Assembly: GCA_945890595.1 (NCBI GenBank)
Contig: CAMDCQ010000010.1
Span: forward strand, 1 to 21,163
Length of the DNA: 21,163 nucleotides
Direction: 5' to 3'
DNA from: Chitinophaga pinensis
GTDB taxonomy: Bacteria; Bacteroidota; Bacteroidia; NS11-12g; UBA9320
The position numbers and the translations under genes are program-made. The notes below the pieces were generated by a model, which had not been told where the DNA came from, did not search any database, and was given only the letters and a program-made list of their open reading frames with translations. This document shows positions 1 to 6,971 of this stretch, piece after piece. Numbering within the stretch: position 1 is the stretch's first letter; each line of letters begins with the position of its first letter.

Positions 1-5
1 CATGA

Positions 6-947
6 TTATGAGTCTTGGTTGGTTGTAGCTTTTAAATGTCTGATGGAAATAAAAATTCCAATTGCTAAACATAAACCTATGAATAGTAATGAAACCCATT
101 CTGGTATATGAATAAATGATAAAGTAAGTAGTTTGACTGCCACAAAAAGTAGGATGGCAAACACGCTATATTTTAAATACACAAATTGGTCTAACATGTT
201 AGCTAAGAAAAAATACATAGCACGTAACCCTAAAATAGCAAAAATATTGGAAGTAAAAACAATGAAAGGATCTGTTGTAACGGCTAAAACAGCGGGAATG
301 CTATCTACAGCAAATATTAAATCGGTAAATTCGATCATAACCAAGGCAGCAAATAACGGTGTCGCCATGCGTACGCCATTGTGAACGGTCCAAAATTTGT
401 CGCCATCTAGCTCCTCGGTAACCTTAAAATATTTACGAACAAATGTGATGTATTTTTTGTCATTTGATTCTTCATCCGTAACCAACATTTTGAAGGCTGT
501 ATACAGTAAAAAAGCACCAAATATGTAAGTAATCCAACTTATTTGATTGATTAAGACAACTCCTAGCCAAATCATAAGTCCGCGAAAAACTAGAGCACCT
601 AATATGCCCCAAAATAATGCTTTATGTTGTGATTGTATAGGAATCTTGAACGATGTAAAAATCATAGCAATGACAAAAAGATTGTCCATACTAAGCGATA
701 ACTCAATAAGATATCCGCTAATATATTTTACAGTTGCCTCGCTGGCTGTGAGTCGATTTGGATTATTAACCAAAGCGTTGTCATATAAATAGTATACGAC
801 TAATGAAAAAAGTAAGGCTATAGATACCCAAAACGTCGTTTCTATGGCGATTGCCTTTTGATTGGTTTTGTCACTACGTTTGCTGAGTATGAGCAAATCA
901 ATCAATAGCAATGCTAGGAGCACAGCAATAAGGCATATCCAAACCAT
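6..947 (-). CDS. TerC/Alx family integral membrane protein
   Basis: A 313-residue polytopic inner-membrane protein of the TerC family, whose members are linked to tellurite resistance and, for Alx-like proteins, to manganese export. About eight or nine hydrophobic segments are visible. Two family signatures sit in membrane segments: SLSMDNLFV (around residues 84-92, acidic D88) and EFTDLIFAVDSIPAV (around 206-220, acidic D209 and D215). These paired acidic motifs are thought to form the metal path. The length and the N-terminal helix followed by a short KRSDK loop fit the Alx/YceF-type subgroup. The ATG at 947 gives a complete protein and the TAA lies at the window edge, so the gene is intact. 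It is on the same strand as kup but 390 bases downstream of it, so co-transcription is uncertain. The family assignment is secure; the transported ion is inferred only from relatives. Confidence 0.9.
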   Translation of the reverse strand: MVWICLIAVLLALLLIDLLILSKRSDKTNQKAIAIETTFWVSIALLFSLVVYYLYDNALVNNPNRLTASEATVKYISGYLIELSLSMDNLFVIAMIFTSFKIPIQSQHKALFWGILGALVFRGLMIWLGVVLINQISWITYIFGAFLLYTAFKMLVTDEESNDKKYITFVRKYFKVTEELDGDKFWTVHNGVRMATPLFAALVMIEFTDLIFAVDSIPAVLAVTTDPFIVFTSNIFAILGLRAMYFFLANMLDQFVYLKYSVFAILLFVAVKLLTLSFIHIPEWVSLLFIGLCLAIGIFISIRHLKATTNQDS

Positions 948-1337
948 GTATATTTTAAATCGGACGCAAATATGACTAAAAAAACAACACGAAATTCAGT
1001 TCAAAATATAAATTCTCAATATTCGCTACGGCACATCATAGAACTCTCCTCACCGAATGAATGAAGGATGTTTTTAGTTAAAAAAACCTTCGACACAGCT
1101 CAGGTTATAAACGTTTTGCCAAGCTGCTAGTGGAAAGAAAAATAAAGATAAAAATAGATAACCAAGATAATGTTTTCAGCATGTGACGTGAGTTTTTGTT
1201 GGCACCTAAAAAACACCTACAAGACAATCGATCAACGCTATTTTATCCAATAAAGAATGGACAATAGAAGCGGTGATTGCCAATAATAGGAACCATTAAT
1301 CCTAGCTCCTCATCAGATTACGATTATTAATTGTTTC
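948..1337. other. 390-base non-coding stretch between kup and terC
   Basis: No convincing gene is visible on either strand. It contains a short REP-like remnant (1087-1104), an imperfect A/T-rich inverted repeat around 1063-1090, and a 29-codon open stretch on the plus strand (1210-1299) without a start codon. No strong terminator follows the kup stop codon. The content suggests decayed intergenic DNA rather than a regulatory leader, although a minus-strand 5' region for terC must lie near 948-1000. Confidence 0.5.
1087..1104. repeat. REP-like fragment similar to common Bacteroidota intergenic repeat
   Basis: The 18 bases CCTTCGACACAGCTCAGG closely resemble the partly palindromic intergenic element of the type CCTTCGACAAGCTCAGG that is scattered through many Bacteroidota genomes. 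CCT and AGG at the ends pair, but the core is only partly symmetric. No second full copy was found in this window. Resemblance to the repeat class rests on memory of the family, so confidence is modest. Confidence 0.35.
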
Positions 1338-3272
1338 TTACTCGTTATCCTCTCCGTCCCTTTTTATTTTCTGGCTAATCGTACGTCCTAAAACCAAAGG
1401 AAAAAATTCTTGACTGTAAACACTAGGATGTAGGCCAAAATCAGTTTGAGAAGATAAACCTATTGATTTAATAGCGCGATAGGTACGCACGGCCATGCTA
1501 TTAATCACCGATAAGCGATTTAAAGCAGAAAGGCGAGTATTGAGTACTATAAATTTAAAATCGGGCTCAAAACGCTTGGATTCCTTGGTTTTAAAAACTA
1601 CGCTGTCCTCTAATTCAGCTAAGCCTAAATCCGCATATACTTTTCGCATTAAGTACTCAATGTGGTGCTCTTCTTTAAAACCATAACACACATTTATAAA
1701 ATAAGACGAATTTTTAGATAATTCTTCTACTTTGTAGCTGATCCCCCTGGGGTTGTCCGTGGTATTGATATTCAGTAACCAATAAAACCTTGCTTTCTTT
1801 GGTCTAAAAATGGTGATAGAATGTAATATAGCCTTCTCGATGTTTTTCGAAAATGACGAACGCGTAAAATAAACCAGGTTGGTGTAGTCGTAGGGAAGGC
1901 TTTTGTCTTGTTGTATTTGATCTAATACCGGAACAAGTTTATCAGCGGTAGTAAAATCTTCGTATTTGCCTCGTAGTTGACGGGCTTTATAATACAGGTA
2001 TAACAATCCAAAAATGAGTACAGAAACAGCTAATGGAAACCAGCCTCCATGGGCAAATTTAGATAAGTTAGAAACCAAGAAAATAAGCTCAATATTCACA
2101 AAAACCAGAATAGCGAACAATATCCACCACTTTGTTTTTTTCTTAACTCCCACAAAAAAGAGGGTGAAGAGTAGCAAACTAGTCATCAGCATATCTATAG
2201 AAATAGCTAAACCATAAGCACCTTCCATGTCTGCCGAACGCTTGAATATAGCGACTACCAATAGACAGCCTAAAAAAAGAAGCGTATTAATTGCCGGCAC
2301 ATAAACTTGTCCTTTTTCAGTAGCGGGGTATTTAATTGCTAGGTTAGTCCAAAGTTTTAATTTTATAGCCTCGCTCACCAGGGTAAATACTCCCGTGATA
2401 AGTGCCTGGCTGGCAATAATAGCAGCAAGTGTTGCTATAAAAATGACATACGGTAGTAGTGCATCCGGAACGTGTGAATAAAACACGCTTGTATGATTTG
2501 CTTGCGTGTTAAGCAAAAAGGCTCCTTGTCCTAAGTAGCTCAGAAATAGACAAATAATTACAAATATCCATGACGCACGTATATTTTTCTTTCCGATGTG
2601 GCCAAGATCGGAATACATAGCTTCGGCTCCTGTTGTACACAAGAAAACGGCACCCATGACCCAAATTGCTCCTGGATAATTTATTAAAAAGGTCAAAGCA
2701 TAGTAAGGGCTCAGTGCCACAAGTACACTGGGTTCTATCATGATCTGACGCAAACCTAAACCTGCAATGAGTGTGAACCACACAATCATAATAGGACCAA
2801 AATATTTACCAATTGACTCTGTACCAAATTTTTGAATGAAGAATAGTCCCGATATGATGGCTATAACAATAGGAATGGTTGGGAGGCTGGGCATTTTTAC
2901 ATTAAGCCCTTCTATGGCCGAAGAAATGGATATGGCTGGGGTTATAAAACCGTCTGCCATTAGCGTGGCGCATCCTATGAGTGATGGTACAATAATCCAA
3001 GCAGGTCCACGCTTTTTTAACTTAGCGTATAGCGCAAATATTCCTCCTTCTCCATGATTATCTGCATTAAGGGCTAAGAGTACATATTTTCCTGTGGCAA
3101 GAAGTATTAAGGTCCACAGAACACAAGAAAGACCGCCAAGAACCAGTTGTTCTGAAAAAGGTTGTCCATGCGTAATAGCCGACATAACATAAAGCGGAGA
3201 GGTGCCTATGTCACCAAAAACGATACCTAAGGCTACAAGAGCGCCGCCTTTGGTAAATTGAGATTTGTTCAT
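1338..3272 (-). CDS. kup: Kup/KUP-HAK-family potassium uptake protein
   Basis: A 644-residue low-affinity K+ (H+-coupled) transporter of the inner membrane. The N-terminal motif ALVALGIVFGDIGTSPLYV is diagnostic for Kup. The first roughly 430 residues hold about twelve hydrophobic segments, including the acidic and polar positions around GVFTLVSEA, and the last roughly 200 residues form the soluble cytoplasmic tail usual for the family. E. coli Kup is 622 residues, so the length is normal. The ATG at 3272 (MNKSQFTKGG) is preferred; an in-frame GTG at 3281 would add three residues and has no better ribosome site. A perfect inverted repeat lies 17 bases upstream of the ATG on the transcript. 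No good terminator is seen downstream, towards terC. Confidence 0.95.
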   Translation of the reverse strand: MNKSQFTKGGALVALGIVFGDIGTSPLYVMSAITHGQPFSEQLVLGGLSCVLWTLILLATGKYVLLALNADNHGEGGIFALYAKLKKRGPAWIIVPSLIGCATLMADGFITPAISISSAIEGLNVKMPSLPTIPIVIAIISGLFFIQKFGTESIGKYFGPIMIVWFTLIAGLGLRQIMIEPSVLVALSPYYALTFLINYPGAIWVMGAVFLCTTGAEAMYSDLGHIGKKNIRASWIFVIICLFLSYLGQGAFLLNTQANHTSVFYSHVPDALLPYVIFIATLAAIIASQALITGVFTLVSEAIKLKLWTNLAIKYPATEKGQVYVPAINTLLFLGCLLVVAIFKRSADMEGAYGLAISIDMLMTSLLLFTLFFVGVKKKTKWWILFAILVFVNIELIFLVSNLSKFAHGGWFPLAVSVLIFGLLYLYYKARQLRGKYEDFTTADKLVPVLDQIQQDKSLPYDYTNLVYFTRSSFSKNIEKAILHSITIFRPKKARFYWLLNINTTDNPRGISYKVEELSKNSSYFINVCYGFKEEHHIEYLMRKVYADLGLAELEDSVVFKTKESKRFEPDFKFIVLNTRLSALNRLSVINSMAVRTYRAIKSIGLSSQTDFGLHPSVYSQEFFPLVLGRTISQKIKRDGEDNE

Positions 3273-3288
3273 TATTGTCACCTAAAAG

Positions 3289-3323
3289 AGAATCTACTTT
3301 TTATGTATGTGTGTGTAGATTCT
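3289..3323 (-). repeat. Perfect inverted repeat in the kup leader
   Basis: AGAATCTAC (3289-3297) and GTAGATTCT (3315-3323) are perfect 9-base complements separated by 17 bases, extendable by a G-U pair at 3288/3324. On the kup transcript the hairpin would sit about 17 bases upstream of the ATG, with a loop rich in AC dinucleotides. There is no T tract right after it, so it is not a standard terminator. It may be an operator or an mRNA structure controlling kup translation; which of these cannot be told from sequence. Confidence 0.5.
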
Positions 3324-3530
3324 TCATTTTTTATTAATTGCAAATTTTAGTCAATTATTAATGCAAAGGGTAAAAAGGTTTGAAAAAAGATAAAATAATG
3401 TGTTTTGGGCATACAAAATTCAGTTCTGTAATTATAATTCAGAAAGCAACCCTAAAATCCAATGTCAATGCAATAAAAATTTGTATTGGGGGCAATCGCT
3501 GGCGCAGTTGAGATTTACCGAAATAAAAAA

Positions 3531-3552
3531 ATGCCAAGTAAAAACTTGGCAT
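3531..3552 (-). terminator. Rho-independent terminator of the isomerase gene
   Basis: ATGCCAAGT (3531-3539), an AAAA loop, and ACTTGGCAT (3544-3552) form a perfect 9-bp stem. It is flanked by an A-rich run at 3521-3530, which becomes the T tract on the minus strand, and by TTTTTTT at 3553-3559. It lies 24 bases beyond the stop codon of the minus-strand isomerase gene and could terminate in both directions. Confidence 0.85.
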
Positions 3553-3576
3553 TTTTTTATAATCTGCGGGATATAA

Positions 3577-4575
3577 CTATTCGCCTTCTACGATTTCTAA
3601 ATCACTTAAGAATCCTTTTAGATTCATAATAATGGGCACATTCATAAGGTCAGCACCTAACTCGTTAGCTAAATGAATACTTACCCAGTCTAGTCTATAT
3701 ATAATGTCAAACATGGATTGAAGCGTAAATTCTGGCACGTGTAGCGGAAAAACTTTATTGTTCTCCAACTCTAAGTGAGAAATTAAGAAATCAAATCGAG
3801 CTTCAACTCTCGGATTTAAAGTGGAGTATAACATCACGTAGTTAGTATCTAACTTTTGAGTATAAGACTCAATCATGTTATGGTTTGCTTCGGGTAACAC
3901 ACTCACAAAACCCTCTAGTTTAGCGTTTTCTTGTAATTGTTGTGTGAAACGTACCGCAACTGGCGCATACTGTCTGTCGGCTACAATAACAAATTTTTTC
4001 GAAGGAGTATTTTTAAAGAAATCAAAAATACGTTGAGCGCTTTCTTGCATACGAGGCATTTCAGCTTCAAAATAGGCTCTAATTGATTCTAGTTCTGCAC
4101 GTTGATCATCACCCATAAGTTCACCTAAAATAAGCGCAAGATAACTAAGGCCTAGGCCAATAGTCATACGAGGTTGGAATCCACCTTTTAATCCGTAATG
4201 CTTTACGTTATTTGCTTCTGCAAGTGCTTGCATTGTTCCGCCTCCAGCGATTACGACTATATGACATCCTTTTTCTTTTGCTTCGTGAAATAGGCTAATG
4301 GTCTCTTCCGTATTGCCTGAATACGAATTTAAGACTACTAATGTCTTCGCCGAGATATAATTAGGTAAATGGTAATCTGCTACTGTTTCTATAGGAATTG
4401 GACATTTATCAAACAACCAGTTTTTGATTATTACGGCACCTATTCCGCTGCCGCCCAATCCACCTAAAACGATGTTATTGTAATTTTTTACGTCTAAACC
4501 GTGAGCTGAATAGTTTTCTAAAACGTAGTCAAATTGCTCTGTAAAATTCTCTAAAGACGATTCGTGTGTTATCAT
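3577..4575 (-). CDS. Bifunctional phosphoglucose/phosphomannose isomerase (SIS domain)
   Basis: A 332-residue cytoplasmic sugar isomerase of the short, SIS-domain PGI/PMI type, interconverting glucose-6-P or mannose-6-P with fructose-6-P. Two SIS domains are visible. The first begins with the nucleotide-fold-like VLGGLGGSGIG (residues 36-46) and contains the phosphate-binding NSYSGNTEET (83-92). The second carries LPEANHNMIESY (227-238), in which E229 and H232 match the conserved catalytic Glu/His region of the family (usually NHNE or NHNxI). The C terminus DWVSIHLANELGAD is also typical. The length fits this family and is much shorter than classical PGI (about 550). The gene is single, divergent from rluD, and has its own terminator. 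Bifunctionality is inferred from the family and not visible directly. Confidence 0.88.
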   Translation of the reverse strand: MITHESSLENFTEQFDYVLENYSAHGLDVKNYNNIVLGGLGGSGIGAVIIKNWLFDKCPIPIETVADYHLPNYISAKTLVVLNSYSGNTEETISLFHEAKEKGCHIVVIAGGGTMQALAEANNVKHYGLKGGFQPRMTIGLGLSYLALILGELMGDDQRAELESIRAYFEAEMPRMQESAQRIFDFFKNTPSKKFVIVADRQYAPVAVRFTQQLQENAKLEGFVSVLPEANHNMIESYTQKLDTNYVMLYSTLNPRVEARFDFLISHLELENNKVFPLHVPEFTLQSMFDIIYRLDWVSIHLANELGADLMNVPIIMNLKGFLSDLEIVEGE

Positions 4576-4588
4576 GTAATTTTCCTAA

Positions 4589-4596
4589 TACCTTTG
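4589..4596 (+). promoter_or_regulatory. Candidate -7 box for the RluD-type gene
   Basis: TACCTTTG is a perfect match to the Bacteroidota -7 consensus TAnnTTTG on the plus strand, about 68 bases upstream of the ATG at 4665. No TTG -33 box is evident at the usual distance, so this is tentative. Confidence 0.3.
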
Positions 4597-4602
4597 TTGC
4601 CG

Positions 4603-4610
4603 CAAAAATA
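4603..4610 (-). promoter_or_regulatory. Candidate -7 box for the isomerase gene
   Basis: On the minus strand this reads TATTTTTG, a perfect TAnnTTTG match placed 27 bases upstream of the isomerase ATG (4575). No clear -33 TTG is seen. It overlaps functionally with the plus-strand -7 candidate at 4589-4596. Confidence 0.38.
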
Positions 4611-4664
4611 AACTTAATAGGCGTTCTTCGTATATTAAGCTAGCGTTAAATATAAAGAACAGAA

Positions 4665-5702
4665 ATGCCCATTAATTCAGAGGAAAATATAGAGGTACAG
4701 GAAGATGGCCTTTTCTTGAAATATGCCTTTACCGTAGATAAAGGTCAAGAGCCTCTGCGAATCGATAAATTCTTAGTAGACAGAATAGAGCGTGCTTCTC
4801 GAAACAAGCTGCAAGAAGCTATAGAGCGCAAACAAGTAATAGTGGGTGGCAAAGCGGTGAGGTCTAACTATAAGGTTAAGCCTAATGATTCCATTGAAGT
4901 ATTGGTAGATAAGGAACCCGAAGAATTAGAGGTTATTGCACAGGATATTCCATTAGATATTCGTTATGAAGACGATGCAATTATGATTGTGAATAAACCG
5001 GCTGGCATGGTAGTACATCCTGGTTTTGGAAATAAAACAGGCACTTTAATTAATGCACTAGCGTATATACTTAACGACAAAGCAACTCACACAGGAAAGC
5101 GTCCTTGGTTGGTACATCGTATTGATAAAAATACCAGTGGATTGCTCGTGATTGCGAAAACAGATGAAGCTATGGCGCATCTTAGTAAGCAGTTTAAAGA
5201 TCACACTATTGAGCGTACCTACTTAGCGTTAGCATGGGGTAGCTTTGAACCTAAAGAGGGAACGGTGGAATCATTTATCGGCAGAGATGAGTATGACCGC
5301 AAGCGCTTTGTGGTTACAGATCCTGGCGAGGAAAGAGGGAAACACGCCGTGACGCACTATAAAGTTCTAGAAGATTTTGTGTATACATCGCTAGTTCAAT
5401 GCAACCTGGAGACAGGGCGTACACACCAAATAAGGGTTCATCTAAAGCATTTGGGACATCCTATTTTTAGCGATGAAAAATATGGTGGGAACCGCATTTT
5501 AAAAGGTGTTATTTTCAGTAAGTACAAACATTTTGTAGATAATTGCTTCAGTATCATGCCTAGACAAGGTTTGCATGCTAAGTCACTCGGTTTTATACAT
5601 CCTACGACTAAAGAATGGGTGCATTTTGATTCAGAATTGCCACATGATATGCTTACGGTTCTTGAAAAATGGAGAACTGCTGCTGCTACTTATGGTTTTT
5701 GA
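4665..5702 (+). CDS. rluD: RluA/RluD-family 23S rRNA pseudouridine synthase
   Basis: A 345-residue enzyme that isomerises uridine to pseudouridine in RNA, most likely in 23S rRNA helix 69 as for RluD. An N-terminal S4 RNA-binding domain spans about residues 30-82 (LRIDKFLVDRIERASRNKLQ onward). The catalytic domain follows, with the hallmark HRIDKNTSGLLVIAKT around residues 151-166 in which D154 is the catalytic aspartate. A second signature, LETGRTHQIRVHLKHLGHPI, holds the conserved Arg/His of the active site. The ending with MPRQGLHAKSLGF followed by a histidine-proline resembles RluD of this phylum. The ATG at 4665 gives a normal length. Its final 13 bases overlap the convergent DUF4340 gene. 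RluD rather than RluC is an inference from overall form. Confidence 0.88.
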   Translation: MPINSEENIEVQEDGLFLKYAFTVDKGQEPLRIDKFLVDRIERASRNKLQEAIERKQVIVGGKAVRSNYKVKPNDSIEVLVDKEPEELEVIAQDIPLDIRYEDDAIMIVNKPAGMVVHPGFGNKTGTLINALAYILNDKATHTGKRPWLVHRIDKNTSGLLVIAKTDEAMAHLSKQFKDHTIERTYLALAWGSFEPKEGTVESFIGRDEYDRKRFVVTDPGEERGKHAVTHYKVLEDFVYTSLVQCNLETGRTHQIRVHLKHLGHPIFSDEKYGGNRILKGVIFSKYKHFVDNCFSIMPRQGLHAKSLGFIHPTTKEWVHFDSELPHDMLTVLEKWRTAAATYGF

Positions 5703-6700
5703 CCAAAGCTAGAATCAAAGAAACTGCGTCTTGTTATCAATTTACCAAAAACATATTCCTGAACAGTAACCAGTTGCTTAAAACCTGTAAAAGTGGCAAA
5801 ATAGCGTTCGGTGTCTTGAATAATGGTATTCCCTGTTTTGTCAACTAAGGTTTGTCCATCTGTTATTCCTCCTTTTCTGTGCAGTCTCAGCTCTTGTATT
5901 TTACCATTGGTAAGCTCTGCTGTAATGGTCATACAAGGCATAGATTTCGTGATTGAATCTTTACTTTTAGGCGTAAGATAATTGGCAAATCCTTCAAAAT
6001 TTTTAAAGGTAAACAGGGAGAAGTAACTTCTTGCTGCTGATTGAGAAAGATGACTAACAGCAGGTTGTATGCGGTAGGTACTGTCCATGCGAGATAGGGT
6101 AAAAGACTCCGATGGCACTTCGTAATTTGTAACTATTATTTTGGCGATTTCACCTGGTTTGTAGTCAAAAACTGTGCGGTCGTACCAATCTTGAATATCA
6201 GTACTGTATTTGGGATCTAACACGCCATCAAAACCGAGTACATGGGCAACGTAAGGAGTCTTAGAGCCTTCAATATGAAGAAATGAACCCGATTGATCGG
6301 AGTTAGGTGGCCCAACATAATAATCTCGAATTAGCTCGCCGTCTTCATAGATTTTAACATGTTTAGAGTTTCCCACCATACGTCGAATTACAGTTTCACG
6401 ACTTGCGGTTGGAACGGGTCCTTTTATGCGTATTTGACTTATTGTTTCGTTGAGTAATAAGTCAATGGCGGCTTGACTAGCTTTGTATTCTTTGTTTAAT
6501 ATCCAAGATCCATCTTTTTTTTCAAGAACAATGGTCTGTCCTTCTCTATCTTTAATGGTTATTAGGTCTATTTTTCGTACGTCATTTACGGCAAAATTAC
6601 TGGCGTCGCGTAGGTGAGCTTCACCGTTTCTGCTTCCCACTAAATAATAAACTCCAACAGCTGCCAACAGAATTATAATGATCCAAACGTAATTCTTCAT
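5690..6700 (-). CDS. DUF4340 domain-containing membrane-anchored protein
   Basis: A 336-residue protein from the ATG at 6700. It opens with MKN and one hydrophobic helix (about residues 4-22), then a long soluble region, so it is probably a single-pass protein facing the periplasm. An ATG at 6733 would add eleven residues (MHHSAVTLNHY), but that would push the signal-anchor inward, so the later start is preferred. The soluble part has the DUF4340 layout: an N-terminal segment with SWILNKEYKAS, a DYYVGPPN stretch, and the central QDWYDRTVFDYKPGEIAKI. The molecular function of DUF4340 is not known. The domain is found beside gliding/ABC-type genes in some bacteria, but nothing like that is adjacent here. 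It is convergent with rluD (13-base overlap) and divergent from aroB. Confidence 0.75.
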   Translation of the reverse strand: MKNYVWIIIILLAAVGVYYLVGSRNGEAHLRDASNFAVNDVRKIDLITIKDREGQTIVLEKKDGSWILNKEYKASQAAIDLLLNETISQIRIKGPVPTASRETVIRRMVGNSKHVKIYEDGELIRDYYVGPPNSDQSGSFLHIEGSKTPYVAHVLGFDGVLDPKYSTDIQDWYDRTVFDYKPGEIAKIIVTNYEVPSESFTLSRMDSTYRIQPAVSHLSQSAARSYFSLFTFKNFEGFANYLTPKSKDSITKSMPCMTITAELTNGKIQELRLHRKGGITDGQTLVDKTGNTIIQDTERYFATFTGFKQLVTVQEYVFGKLITRRSFFDSSFGQKP

Positions 6701-6937
6701 ATAATGGTTCAAAGTAACAGCCGAATGGTGCATAAATGCAAAGCTTTTTGGTCAAAGTGCGGAATCAAGTTAAAAGTGGGAGTAACTAATTGCCTAAAAA
6801 ATCAACATTCTGATGATCTTTAATCAACTTGTAAGAGAAAGGAATAGTTGTTTAAACGCAATTAATGTGGTGTGCTTTCTCTCATCTTGTGAAGTAGAAA
6901 AGTGATTCTGTTCATAAAATCAGCAAAAAAGGATAGA

Positions 6938-6971
6938 ATGAATAAAATATAGTTACAATACCTTTGAAAGC
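6938..6971 (+). other. Probable lost 5' end of aroB (one-base shift in an A run)
   Basis: GGATAGAATG at 6931-6940 provides a purine-rich ribosome site and an ATG at 6938, but that frame stops after four codons (MNKI, stop TAG at 6950). Removing one A from the AAAA run at 6944-6947 would join this ATG to the aroB frame and give MNKYSYNTFES before the TTG at 6972. That extension restores the N-terminal strand that AroB proteins normally have and a length of 350 residues. This is either a sequencing or assembly error, a real mutation, or a recoding site. Confidence 0.55.
6959..6966 (+). promoter_or_regulatory. TAnnTTTG-like box just before the aroB TTG
   Basis: TACCTTTG matches the -7 consensus and ends five bases before the TTG at 6972. 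If used, the aroB message would be nearly leaderless. There is no TTG at the -33 distance, and the same bases would be coding if the upstream ATG is the true start, so coincidence is likely. Confidence 0.15.

Larger units (their letters stand above)
3273..3576. other. Intergenic region between isomerase gene and kup
   Basis: About 300 bases without a gene. The kup-proximal part holds a 9-bp inverted repeat (3289-3323), and the part next to the isomerase gene holds its terminator (3531-3552). Near matches to the -7 box (TA-N3-TTTG rather than TA-N2-TTTG) occur on the minus strand around 3340-3370, so the kup promoter probably lies there, but no perfect match was found. Confidence 0.5.

Noticed and set aside
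1063..1090. Imperfect A/T-rich inverted repeat as a terminator
   Set aside because: Stem has mismatches and is mostly A-T, and no T tract follows on the minus strand.
1210..1299. Open 29-codon stretch on the plus strand ending at TAA 1297-1299
   Set aside because: It has no start codon near its beginning, no recognised homology and no ribosome site; kept only as a possible remnant.
6736..6789. 17-codon ORF starting ATG at 6736 on the plus strand
   Set aside because: Too short, no ribosome site, no recognised similarity; expected by chance.
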